Positions 1 to 7,386 of a stretch of 64,000 nucleotides of DNA are shown here, one piece after another. Under the pieces are notes generated by a model. The model had not been told where the DNA came from. It saw only the letters and a program-made list of their open reading frames with translations, and searched no databases. Within the stretch, counting starts at the first letter, position 1. Each line of letters begins with the position of its first letter. The translations under genes were made by a program, and so were the position numbers. The stretch is from Endozoicomonas sp. 4G (GTDB lineage: Bacteria > Pseudomonadota > Gammaproteobacteria > Pseudomonadales > Endozoicomonadaceae): positions 1,602,001-1,666,000 of the forward strand of contig NZ_CP082909.1 in the NCBI RefSeq assembly GCF_023822025.1. Direction: 5' to 3'.

Positions 1-1
1 T

Positions 2-358
2 CTCATTGCGATCTCCTCACAAAGCTCACTTGAAAGCAATAAATCAAAGCCTTTAACTTTTTTGCAAGCCGCTATTTTTCAGTGGGCTAATCCTAAGGCA
101 TGGATAATGGCAACAGGTGCAATAGCCGCATATACAACATTAAATTCCAATGTTTATGTTCAGATTTTATTTATTGCACTATCATTTTTCGTTGTTGCAT
201 TCCCAGCAGTAGGTGTTTGGCTTGTCTTCGGTGCAAACTTAAAAAAGATACTCAAAAAAGCAGAACATCAACATAAATTTAATGTCTCAATGGCTTTGTT
301 GCTTGTAATATCAGTAGTACCAATAATATACGAGTTGGTAACAGGCATCGTAACCTGA
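2..358 (+). CDS. RhtB/LysE-type amino-acid exporter, 3' part
   Basis: The reading frame is open to the left edge, so only the C-terminal ~118 residues are visible. The segment has the RhtB/LysE signature QWANPKAW near its start, followed by three hydrophobic stretches and a charged KKILKKAEHQH loop. Members of this family are inner-membrane exporters of amino acids or their derivatives. The TGA stop lies in the left end of an attC-like site, as expected for an integron cassette gene. The substrate cannot be told from this fragment. A second, complete member of the family lies at 6612. Confidence 0.75.
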   Translation, partial: LIAISSQSSLESNKSKPLTFLQAAIFQWANPKAWIMATGAIAAYTTLNSNVYVQILFIALSFFVVAFPAVGVWLVFGANLKKILKKAEHQHKFNVSMALLLVISVVPIIYELVTGIVT

Positions 359-427
359 CAAGTGGTTCCAGTACGTTCGCTATGCTCAACCGACCACCTC
401 CGGCGGCGGCTGAACCAGGCGTTATGT
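355..427 (+). repeat. attC-like cassette recombination site 1
   Basis: The site begins at the stop codon of the exporter (CTGACAAGTGG), contains a GC-rich imperfect palindrome (CCTCCGGCGGCGG) and ends in GGCGTTATGT. The layout matches the other sites of this array. Confidence 0.65.
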
Positions 428-474
428 GGCTAATACAAACCCCATGCAAAGGAGCCATAGATTGTATCAATATC

Positions 475-757
475 ATGAAAGTGATTTTCAGACAAAAAGA
501 AATTACCATTGTCTACAGCAATGAATTTCTTGGCGATGAGAAGCATGTCTGGAATATGATAATAGAGCGCACAGCAAGAGAGTCAGACCTTGAAGAAAAT
601 CACTACCTTGAACAAATATACAATCTGGCAAACTGCCTCTGAAATAAACTGCTGTGCTTTTTGTGGTGAATCCTTATCAAGTTCCAAAGAGCAGGCTAAC
701 TTAGCAAATATGGTTCACTATGACAATTGTCATAGCAGGTGTGGTGGCAAATTATGA
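475..757 (+). pseudogene. Frameshifted cassette gene, zinc-ribbon-like protein (paralogue of the gene at 16851)
   Basis: Translation from ATG 475 gives a protein matching the product at 16851: TIVYSNEF, VWNMIIER and DLEENH correspond to SIVFSDSI, VWNLIIER and DLEDNH. Near 611-620 the match jumps to the next frame, which continues with TIWQT and a CAFC motif (CPFC in the paralogue), then HYDNCH, to TGA 755-757. A single-base indel therefore broke the gene, unless the base is an assembly error. The cysteines suggest a small metal-binding fold of unknown function. The end overlaps the next start as ATGA. Confidence 0.6.
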
Positions 758-1038
758 AAGCTCAAAAAAAGCCTCTTTCTAAAAAAATCAAGAAACTGCG
801 ACGTGAGAGAAAGATTGAGCAGAGAAAAAAATACGAATTTATTTTCATTAATGGAAAGCAGGTTAAAGTAAAGAAGGATCCAGAAATTGATGGAATACCG
901 GTTGATGATTTCATTAAAAGAAATGCTGATCCTATATGGCTGCACCAGAATGAGTTATGGCACTTGATTGAGACAAAACAAGATGTCACAGCAGAAACTC
1001 AAAAATATGATGAAGATGAATCCGAAATCCCATTTTAA
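754..1038 (+). CDS. Small basic hypothetical cassette protein
   Basis: This is a 94-residue protein. The N-terminal ~30 residues are very rich in Lys and Arg (KKPLSKKIKKLRRERK), and the C-terminus is acidic (YDEDESEIPF). I chose ATG 754 because it overlaps the TGA of the preceding frameshifted gene as ATGA, a translational-coupling arrangement; an upstream GTG at 739 is in frame but less likely. The two genes probably form one two-gene cassette. I recognise no family. The basic tail could bind nucleic acid, but that is a guess. Confidence 0.55.
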   Translation: MKAQKKPLSKKIKKLRRERKIEQRKKYEFIFINGKQVKVKKDPEIDGIPVDDFIKRNADPIWLHQNELWHLIETKQDVTAETQKYDEDESEIPF

Positions 1039-1066
1039 ATAATGGTTTCACATCGAGAGCGCCATA

Positions 1067-1138
1067 TAACAAATGCTTCCAGTTCGTTCCGTGGCTTTGC
1101 CTCTACACCCGATGCCGCATGCAGCGCGCGGCGTACGC
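1067..1138 (+). repeat. attC-like site 2, truncated on the right
   Basis: The left part (ATAACAAATGC, then TTCGTTCCGTGGC and CACCCGATGCCGC) is close to the site at 19313, but the GGCGTTATG right end is missing. The sequence runs instead into transposase-like debris. Confidence 0.5.
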
Positions 1139-1139
1139 A

Positions 1140-1320
1140 CTTGTCCGCCAGTCACCTGATTAAAGAAGTCGCTGACTGTCTGGGTGAAATCCCCGATCAC
1201 CGGCCTAACCACTGTCAGAATGGCATTCCTTTTGGCAACTTCGCCAAGTCCACTTTTGCCATGATGCAGATGAAAATGTCGTCGATGCTCCGCTTCTGCA
1301 TCACTTACACGTCTTTATGC
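1140..1320 (+). pseudogene. Probable transposase N-terminal remnant
   Basis: In frame 1 the translation reads HLIKEVADCLGEIPDHRP, then AKSTFAMMQMKMSSMLRF. It resembles the start of DDE transposases whose N-terminus carries an IPD-R motif and a short hydrophobic helix. The rest of such a gene is absent, and the open frame that continues to 1533 has no recognisable content. This is a weak similarity judged by eye. Confidence 0.35.
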
Positions 1321-1547
1321 GTATATTCAGTGGGAGTCGCTGGAAAAACAAGCACTAATACCTATCCTTCAGAAGAGAATGCTGGCAGAATCTTGCTAGT
1401 TTTAGGCAAACAGGAAACGATTAGCGTTAGCGATAAGTGCTGTTCAGCTGTGTGGCAGTTGAGCGGTAGCGTGCCTGTCATATTTTGCGAAAAGGGTTTT
1501 TTACGGAGTGATCCCCCCCCTGTGTCAGGATAGTTGTCGCCTTTTTT

Positions 1548-3169
1548 GATTTTTCGTAACTATTCAGCCCCCCTGTAATCGACTGGTATTTTCGTGATTA
1601 TGTGCCACTCTGAAGTACAGTTTCCTGGTCGTATGCCGCTATGAGTCAGCTTACTCCCGAATTTCAGATGATTGTCGCCCTCCTTGCCGTTGTGAATGAA
1701 CTGCAAGAGCAGGTGACCGTGCTGAGCCAGCAAGGGGCAAAGCTGGAGACGGAGAACAAAGAACTCTCAGCTAGACTCAATACCAACAGCCGCAACAGCA
1801 GCAAGCCTCCATCCTCGGATGGATATGCAAAACCCAACGCCAAAGCAAAGGACTCTTTAGAGGCGACGGAGAGCGACCCAAAAGACGAAAAACCCAACCC
1901 AAAAAGCTTACGAAAGAAGTCAGGTCGTAAGCCCGGCGGCCAGAAAGGTCACAAGGGTTCTACGCTTCGACAAGCTGCTAAAGCAGAGCATACCCACTAC
2001 CACCCTGTCATTGACTGCGAAAAATGCCGTTGCTCACTGCGTTCGGAAAAACGGTTAAGCTGGTTGAACGACAAGTGTTTGAACCCGGTCGTTTTGGTCA
2101 CTTTGAAGTAACTGCTCATGTAGCAGAGGTCAAAAAGTGTAGCTGCGGTCATGTAACGCAGGCCAGCTTCCCCGAAGGCGTAGACTCTCATGTGCAGTAT
2201 GGGCCTGTTACTCAGGCACTGGCCGTGTATCTTTGCCAGTATCAGCTGGTGCCTTACAAGCGCGCTTCCCAGTTCTTCATGGATATTTTCGGATTAGAGG
2301 TTAGCCCGGGTTCTATCTGCACCTTCCAGGAGAAGGCTTATAACCAGTTAGCCAGCACCGAACAGGCTATTGCCGATGCCCTCAAGGTAGAACCCATTGC
2401 CGGTGCTGACGAAACGGGCATGAGAGTAGCCGGGGCGCTATGGTGGATGCATGTCCTTCGTACTGAAAAATGGACGATGTATCACCTTGATCCCAGTCGA
2501 GGTCACTCCGCCATAGAGTCCATGGGCATCTTACTGGCCTTTGCTGGAATATTAGTTCATGACCACTATAAGGCTTACTTCCGTTATGCTGCACTTCATG
2601 CCCTCTGCAATGCCCATCACCTGAGAGAGTTACAGGGTGTTGTTGATAGGGACTGCAACCATCTTGCCGCACGTTTGCAACGGTTGCTGAGACTGGCCTG
2701 CCATCTCAGCAACGGTTTCAGAAAGATTGGCATGAAGGCTATGCCAGAAGTGATTTACCAGCGCATTGCCTCACTGTTCGAGCGGACAGCGAGAAGAGCG
2801 CTGGCTGAAGAAGCTGAGTATATGGAACGAGTACGACAACGGCTGGGTCGTGACAAAGTCAAAAATACCAAAGCCTTCAACCTGTTTAAGCGGTTGGTGG
2901 AGTTCAAGGACGAAACCTTGAGATTCATGACCGACCTCAACATCCCCTTCGACAATAATGGCAGTGAACGAGACATCAGAAATGGCAAGGTGAAGCAAAA
3001 AATATCGGGTTGTATCAGAAGCAAGAAAGGAGCGAAATGGTATTGCCGGATACGGAGTTATGTTTCATCGGCGAGAAAGCAGGGTCAGAACGTTTTCGAA
3101 GCCCTGCTTATAGCCATGAAGAATTACTGCGGTCATCCTTTGCTGGGTGCTGAATAGTTACGATTTTTC
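1548..3169 (+). mobile_element. IS66-family insertion sequence (1556-3161) with 8-bp target duplication
   Basis: The element runs from GTAACTATTCAG at 1556 to the inverted copy CTGAATAGTTAC ending at 3161. It is flanked on both sides by the identical octamer GATTTTTC (1548-1555 and 3162-3169), the duplication length usual for IS66 elements. One transposase gene fills it, and its stop codon lies inside the right inverted repeat. There are no tnpA or tnpB companions, as in the single-gene ISBst12-type subgroup. The clean duplication suggests a recent insertion, into older IS debris. Confidence 0.85.
1641..3157 (+). pseudogene. IS66-family transposase (TnpC), split by a frameshift
   Basis: The N-terminal frame (1641-2111) has the coiled-coil start and the NSRNSSKPPSSDG motif of IS66 TnpC. 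The second frame (to 3157) carries ADETG, VHDHYKAY and NNGSERDIR, which supply the D, D and E catalytic residues, plus the C-terminal GQNVFEALL block. The frames join at a run of five A (2047-2051). Reading one base back there restores E-K-T-V-K-L-V-E-R-Q. Either one A was lost, or a -1 slip occurs, or the assembly is wrong. About 505 residues result if the frames are joined. Confidence 0.85.
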
Positions 3170-3179
3170 CTACTAATCA

Positions 3180-3406
3180 GGGGGCGGTCAGAGAGTGCCC
3201 AATGGCTCGTTATTCAGAAGAGTTAAAATTCAGCAAATGATGCCGCCCGACAATGTGCCTCTGAACAGGCTGAGAAGTGTCTGGAGAAGCGTAAAGAGCT
3301 GATGGACCAGGCCAAGGCAAGGAACTCAGAACGCTGGGGTAGTCGGTCGAATTACATAGGGGGTAAGCCTGAATGGAAAAATTATAAATTAACCGGGCGC
3401 TTGTAG
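3180..3406 (+). pseudogene. Internally deleted IS transposase remnant
   Basis: After the IS66 element comes ATGGCTCGTTATTCAGAAG, encoding MARYSEELKFS and then a stop, like the start of an IS3-type OrfA. About 60 bases on, another frame reads EKCLEKRKELMDQAKARN then SERWG, resembling the C-terminal end of IS3-type transposases, and ends at TAG 3404-3406. The middle is missing. With 1501-1555 it probably formed one old element that was later hit by the IS66 copy. Confidence 0.4.
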
Positions 3407-3428
3407 ATCAGCACTCGCTAATAAATGA

Positions 3429-3447
3429 AGCCGCAAGTTTTACGGCT
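3429..3447. terminator. Possible hairpin terminator
   Basis: AGCCG and CGGCT pair around a CAAGTTTTA loop and are followed on the + strand by TTGTTTTT. It lies just past the 3' end of the minus-strand gene at 3484 and could act in either direction. The stem is short. Confidence 0.35.
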
Positions 3448-3483
3448 TTGTTTTTGAGTTTTTCTACAGGCTCATTATGTGCT

Positions 3484-3759
3484 TTAATCAATCTCGCTAT
3501 GAATCTGGTAGATCTTATCCAGTTCAAACGAAATTCTTTGGTCACATACCAGTCCGTGTCGTTCAGTAAAAATCAAGTCGTTGTCGATTACTCCCTGAAC
3601 CATTCCGTCAATCACATGCTCGACAAGTACCCAGAATCGTTCTGGTTCAGCACACACCTTCACGAAAGAACCCTTTCTTACTTGAGCCAGTTCCCCTGGT
3701 GTTGGTGCTTTAAATGTCTCAGGGTGGTCGATAGCTTGTTGCTGTGCATTTACAAACAT
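3484..3759 (-). CDS. Hypothetical small cytosolic protein
   Basis: This is a 91-residue protein with no signal or membrane segment. The start is supported by a good ribosome-binding site (TAGGAGTAGAGAAT before ATG). The pattern KGSFVKVCAEPERFWVLVE followed by GVIDNDLIFTERHGL resembles a small beta-rich family seen in gammaproteobacterial accessory regions (DUF2314-like, low certainty). It is on the minus strand, opposite to the surrounding cassettes, and no attC-like site is adjacent. It may therefore not be a cassette gene. Function unknown. Confidence 0.6.
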   Translation of the reverse strand: MFVNAQQQAIDHPETFKAPTPGELAQVRKGSFVKVCAEPERFWVLVEHVIDGMVQGVIDNDLIFTERHGLVCDQRISFELDKIYQIHSEID

Positions 3760-3804
3760 ATTCTCTACTCCTAAATTAACCGGTACATAATAGCTGTTAG
3801 GTTT

Positions 3805-4017
3805 CTATACAAAAACGCCCCGTGACGCAGGGCTGGACACTTTTTCTATTGAATCATCAACATAGTCATAGTCGCCCGTTTCGCCAGTTTTTTCGACGAC
3901 GAAATCTGCTGCTTTCTCTACTTTTTTCACTACAAAGTCAGCAGTATTACCAGTTTTGTCAGCAATATGTTCTAAAGTCCCACTGACTTTATCCTTTATA
4001 TTTTCTAGCTTCGACAT
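3805..4017 (-). CDS. Small amphipathic repeat protein
   Basis: This 70-residue product has two similar units (TADFVVKKVEK and AADFVVEKTGE) that would form an amphipathic helix, with no Cys and a high Lys/Glu content. Similar low-complexity proteins are often annotated as YtxH/CsbD-like stress proteins, but I cannot confirm a family. The ribosome-binding site is weak. It runs in the same direction as the gene at 3484, 45 bases upstream of it, so the two may be cotranscribed. Confidence 0.45.
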   Translation of the reverse strand: MSKLENIKDKVSGTLEHIADKTGNTADFVVKKVEKAADFVVEKTGETGDYDYVDDSIEKVSSPASRGVFV

Positions 4018-4260
4018 ACAGATACACCGATATATTATTTTAAATATGTACTGCTGAGTAGCCGTCTGGAATTATAGACCATAGATTTTATGCCTTTCGG
4101 AAAAACCTGCACACAAAACATCAACTACGAAACCTAAATCGGGTAGCCGAAGGATTCTAACCTCCAGCCCCCCACAGCACGTAGCGTGCGGGTCTGCACT
4201 AGGATGGTGAAGCCTGATCCATAAGTCTTTCAGAGAAACAAGCCCAATGAGACTGCTTTA

Positions 4261-4500
4261 ATGAGCAAGAAAGATTTTGAAAGTTTGCTTTCCCAACATG
4301 AGACTCTAGAAAAGGAAGAATCTATTAATTGGGAGCAACGAAAGCAAGAGTGGTTGGGTTTTATAAATAAATTTTATAGTTGTTTAGAAAACTGGTTTAA
4401 AGCATATAAGAAAAGTGAAAAACTTTCTTATGAGTATGACCATGTTTTTAACTGAGGATCATATTGGAAAATATGAAACTCGAATTATGCTGAACGCTAT
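4261..4500 (+). pseudogene. Broken gene, N-terminal fragment of an unknown protein
   Basis: Frame 1 from ATG 4261 encodes about 60 residues (NWEQRKQEWLGFINKFY and so on) and stops at 4453-4455. The next frame continues sensibly as FLTEDHIGKYETRIMLNAI until about 4500, where unrelated sequence begins. I read this as one gene with an indel in the T/A run at 4443-4451 and then a truncation. The visible part is helical and charged. The complete family seems to be larger, with unknown function. The upstream 4140-4260 is G+C-richer with a short palindrome (GCACGTAGCGTGC) and is unexplained. Confidence 0.45.
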
Positions 4501-4684
4501 TTATTCAGGAGGGTGTCTCCAGACCACTGTAAGCCACAGCAAGTCCTGCTGGATTAATACAATAAGTGCAATCGACTGAAATTTCAGATGTGAGCCAGCT
4601 GCTGGCACATTCTGTAGCTCTCACACTCAGAAATGGAAGTCAGGAATGGGCACACAAACCAGACAATACAAGTACGGAGTAAGC

Positions 4685-5179
4685 ATGACAATAGAAGTAA
4701 TTCTTGCAGACTATTCAAATGAAAAACATGCTAATGACCTTGTTTCCTTATTAAACGATTATGCTATTGATCCAATGGGCGGAAATGAACCCTTGGATCA
4801 ATACGTCAAAGAAAACCTGGCCAAAGAGCTTGGTAAGGTTGCAAGTGCTTTCAGCATTCTTTGTTATGTTGATGGCAAGCCTGCTGGTTTTGCAAATTGT
4901 TTCGAAGGGTTTTCAACTTTTAAATGTAAGCCTCTTATAAACATTCATGATATTGCAGTTAAAAATGAATATCGCGGAAAAAAGTTAAGCCGAGTATTAC
5001 TTGATAAGATCGAGGAAATTGCTTACCAGAAGGGGTGTTGTAAAATTACTTTGGAAGTATTAGAAGGTAATAAGCCCGCTCAGCAAGCCTACCTAAAATA
5101 TGGTTTTGAACCATATCAATTAAGCGGTGATAATGGTTGTGCTCAGTTTTGGCAAAAACAAGTAACACGTACTGTGTGA
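4685..5179 (+). CDS. GNAT-family N-acetyltransferase
   Basis: From ATG 4685 the protein has 164 residues. The start is preceded by CGGAGTAAGC, a clear ribosome-binding site, so the in-frame ATG at 4646 is less likely. The GNAT core is visible: a beta strand INIHDIAVKNEYRGKKLSR holds the acetyl-CoA pyrophosphate loop (R-G-K-K-L-S in place of the usual Q/R-x-x-G-x-A), then KITLEVLEGNKPAQQAYLKYGF forms motif B. The substrate is unknown. GNAT genes are among the most frequent integron cassette cargo. An attC-like site follows at 5239. Confidence 0.85.
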   Translation: MTIEVILADYSNEKHANDLVSLLNDYAIDPMGGNEPLDQYVKENLAKELGKVASAFSILCYVDGKPAGFANCFEGFSTFKCKPLINIHDIAVKNEYRGKKLSRVLLDKIEEIAYQKGCCKITLEVLEGNKPAQQAYLKYGFEPYQLSGDNGCAQFWQKQVTRTV

Positions 5180-5238
5180 AAATCCATAATCCCGGGATCG
5201 TCGAAGAGCAGTGTTTTTTCATCGCATTAGCGGCTTAG

Positions 5239-5292
5239 TTCAACAAGTGGTTCCAGGTGGTGCCTACGGCACACCTGATCCAGGCGTTGAGC
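5239..5292 (+). repeat. attC-like site 3
   Basis: TTCAACAAGTGG, then a palindromic core (GGTGGTGCC-TAC-GGCACACC) and GGCGTTGAGC at the right end. Confidence 0.65.
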
Positions 5293-5304
5293 CTTTGAGA
5301 TAAA

Positions 5305-5871
5305 GTGAATAAAAATATGAAAAATTTTGAATTTAAAAATAACATAAAAATTGATCTTCAAAACATATCAATAGTTGATAGAGGATTGAAATTAGTTTCT
5401 ATATCTGACAAATATGCCAAAGAAATTTTTTGTGAGTTCTCGGAAGAAGTAACTCGTTACATGGCTCCCAAACCAACAGAAAATATTAATGAAACTCTTG
5501 ATTTTATTTCTTGTTCAATTGAAGGTATGAAAGCCAAGCAACAGCTTGTTTTAGTAATTACATCGTTAAAAGATGAGTTTTTGGGGTGTGTCGCATTGTA
5601 TTGTCGTGGCAATGCCTGCTCACCTGAATTGGGAGTCTGGGTTAAAAAAACAGCACACGGTAATGGGTATGGAAGAAAAGTTGTTAGTAGTCTTTTTCAA
5701 TGGGCTTCGAATACTATCAATTTCAAGTATGCAATATATCCTGTTGATCGTAGAAATATAGCTAGCCGTAAAATTCCTGAGTCTCTTGGTGGTGTAATTT
5801 TTAAAGAAGCAAAAGTTACAACTGAATCTGGGAATGTACTAGATGAGGTTGTTTACCAGATAAAGGCCTAA
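5305..5871 (+). CDS. RimJ/RimL-like GNAT acetyltransferase
   Basis: This is a 188-residue protein of the type with a long N-terminal region, a conserved EEVTRYMAPKPTEN segment (compare T-R-Y-L/M in the RimJ/RimL group), a central ELGVWVKKTAHGNGYGRK acetyl-CoA loop (H-G-N-G-Y-G-R-K) and a VDRRNIASRKIPESLGG stretch like the N-x-x-S-x-x-V-x-E-K-x-G-F motif. GTG 5305 is the assumed start; ATG 5317 is possible. It is flanked by attC-like sites on both sides, so it is a single-gene cassette. The acetyl acceptor is unknown. Confidence 0.85.
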   Translation: MNKNMKNFEFKNNIKIDLQNISIVDRGLKLVSISDKYAKEIFCEFSEEVTRYMAPKPTENINETLDFISCSIEGMKAKQQLVLVITSLKDEFLGCVALYCRGNACSPELGVWVKKTAHGNGYGRKVVSSLFQWASNTINFKYAIYPVDRRNIASRKIPESLGGVIFKEAKVTTESGNVLDEVVYQIKA

Positions 5872-5929
5872 CAATTGCGGGCAAAGGGATGGCTTACTGG
5901 GTTCGCCACCCTTGCTGTCGGCGTTATTT
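5868..5929 (+). repeat. attC-like site 4
   Basis: CTAACAATTGCGGGCAAAGG overlaps the stop codon of the acetyltransferase. The site ends in CGGCGTTATTT. The centre GGTTCGCCACCCTTGCTG is shared with the sites at 16771 and 18563. Confidence 0.7.
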
Positions 5930-5962
5930 CTTTTTACCATCATCAACCAGCAGTGAGTCGTT

Positions 5963-6502
5963 ATGGAAATATTAAGTGAACGTCAAACAATGGATATAAT
6001 TTCTCAGGGAAGGTCAGCATCTGAGTATGTTATTACAAATATGCTAGATGAGTTTGAAAAAAAACACCCTGGATTATATCGATTTATATATGGAGAACCA
6101 TCCGATGCAATTGCAGAAATAAATCATGATATGGCAAATCTATATCTTGATTTATCATGCGATGTCTTATGGTTCTTTATTAAAGGTTTTGGAAATCCAC
6201 CGGTAACGGGTAGTGAAAAATGGACGGAAAATCACATAGCATTAATTGATGGTGAGTTAAAATCACTTTCAGATGAAATACCGATGCCTGACAGGGTAAG
6301 AGAGAATTTACAAAGCAGGTTTGTTCAAAGAAGCATCGAAACAAATATTCAGGTTGAACTAATGGTTTACCTTAATTGTGAAGTTGCGAGATATTCGTCA
6401 TTTAATAAATCCCGAGTAGAAGCCTCTCAGATCACAAGAAATTTTCTGTTTGTCTTAGTGCGCTTAATGGGTGATTTATACACAGAAAAAGCAAAAGCAT
6501 AA
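5963..6502 (+). CDS. Hypothetical cassette protein
   Basis: This is a 179-residue, mostly helical soluble protein with no signal peptide. Features include DMANLYLDLSCDVLWFF and EKWTENHIALIDGELKSLSDE, and a C-terminus rich in hydrophobic residues (NFLFVLVRLMGDLY) that is too polar overall for a clear membrane anchor. I recognise no domain. It sits alone between two attC-like sites, so it is a single-gene cassette. Its A+T content is typical of the array. Confidence 0.65.
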   Translation: MEILSERQTMDIISQGRSASEYVITNMLDEFEKKHPGLYRFIYGEPSDAIAEINHDMANLYLDLSCDVLWFFIKGFGNPPVTGSEKWTENHIALIDGELKSLSDEIPMPDRVRENLQSRFVQRSIETNIQVELMVYLNCEVARYSSFNKSRVEASQITRNFLFVLVRLMGDLYTEKAKA

Positions 6503-6580
6503 ATCGGGTGGAGGACTGGTCTTTCTCCAGTCCTCCACCCGATGCCAACGTCGGCGGCGCAGTTGAAGTTGGCGTTAGCT
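6503..6580 (+). repeat. attC-like site 5 with a 17-bp perfect palindrome
   Basis: Arms 6503-6519 and 6527-6543 are perfectly complementary around a 7-base loop (TCTTTCT). The right part continues with CCAACGTCGGCGGCGC and TTGGCGTTAGCT. The usual TAACAA left end is not obvious. The arms start one base after the stop codon, so the hairpin may also end transcription, although it lacks a T tract. Confidence 0.6.
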
Positions 6581-6611
6581 GCACCCGTAAAAACAAATAT
6601 CGGAGTAAAAA

Positions 6612-7250
6612 ATGGAAATAATAAATTTGTCCGAATATCTACCCCAATTGATCTCTATTTCAGTCATTGCAGTTTTGATGGCGATAAGTCCGGGTGCAGA
6701 CTTTATAATGATTACTCGAAACAGTATTTGCTTTAGCAGAAGAGCTGGGGTATTTTCATCACTGGGTGTTAGTGCAGCATTATGGGTTCATATTGCATAT
6801 TCAATCGCTGGACTTGCGGTGATAATTTCGAAGTCCATCGTCTTGTTTTCCGTACTGAAATATGCAGGAGCTGCCTATTTAATATACATTGGCTGGCAAA
6901 CATTCAGATCGAGTAATGATATAGAGTTATCTCAAGCCAAAGGTTCCATGTCTTCTTTGTCAGCATTTAAGATTGGTTTTGTAACAAATGTATTAAATCC
7001 AAAAGCCCCCATTTTCTTTCTGAGTATCTTTACCCAGATAGTTACCCCTGATACACCGATAGTTATTCAAATAATTTATGGTGCAATAATATCAGCAACA
7101 CACTTAATATGGTTCACTATCGTAGCTGTATTTTTTACACAGCCTAAGCTTCTTCAAATGTTCAATGACTCGAAAAATACTATAGAGAAATTTGTAGGCG
7201 GTGCTTTAATCGCTTTTGGTATTAAGGTTGCCACACACACAAGCAGCTAA
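6612..7250 (+). CDS. RhtB/LysE-family exporter
   Basis: This is a complete 212-residue inner-membrane protein with about six transmembrane helices. The family signature SPGADFIMITRNS lies at residues ~25-38, followed by GVFSSLGVSAALWVH and the NVLNPKAPIFFLS helix. Members export homoserine, threonine, lysine or other amino acids. A good ribosome-binding site (CGGAGTAAAAA) precedes ATG 6612. The stop codon overlaps the left end of the next attC-like site. It is a distant relative of the partial exporter at the left edge. Confidence 0.9.
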   Translation: MEIINLSEYLPQLISISVIAVLMAISPGADFIMITRNSICFSRRAGVFSSLGVSAALWVHIAYSIAGLAVIISKSIVLFSVLKYAGAAYLIYIGWQTFRSSNDIELSQAKGSMSSLSAFKIGFVTNVLNPKAPIFFLSIFTQIVTPDTPIVIQIIYGAIISATHLIWFTIVAVFFTQPKLLQMFNDSKNTIEKFVGGALIAFGIKVATHTSS

Positions 7251-7284
7251 CAAGTGCAGTCAAAGGGGTGTTCACTGCGTTTGC
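7247..7284 (+). repeat. attC-like left half (site 6)
   Basis: CTAACAAGTGCAGTCAAAGG followed by GTTCACTGCGTTTGC matches the first half of the sites at 16771 and 18563. The sequence then diverges and no GTTA right end follows before the kinase/helicase operon begins. Confidence 0.55.
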
Positions 7285-7386
7285 ATAGGAAACAATACTT
7301 TTACGATTAAAACCAGAAGAGCAACATTCTTTGATGATGCCTACAGGGAATTAACAATAAATAGAGGCTGAGTGTATAAATAGACT

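Noticed and set aside
1042-1533. 163-codon open frame before the IS66 element
   Set aside because: It starts inside an attC-like site and runs through a transposase remnant and IS debris; not a single gene.
4140-4260. Group II intron or retron end
   Set aside because: A GCACGTAGCGTGC palindrome recalls such elements, but no reverse transcriptase or domain V is visible.
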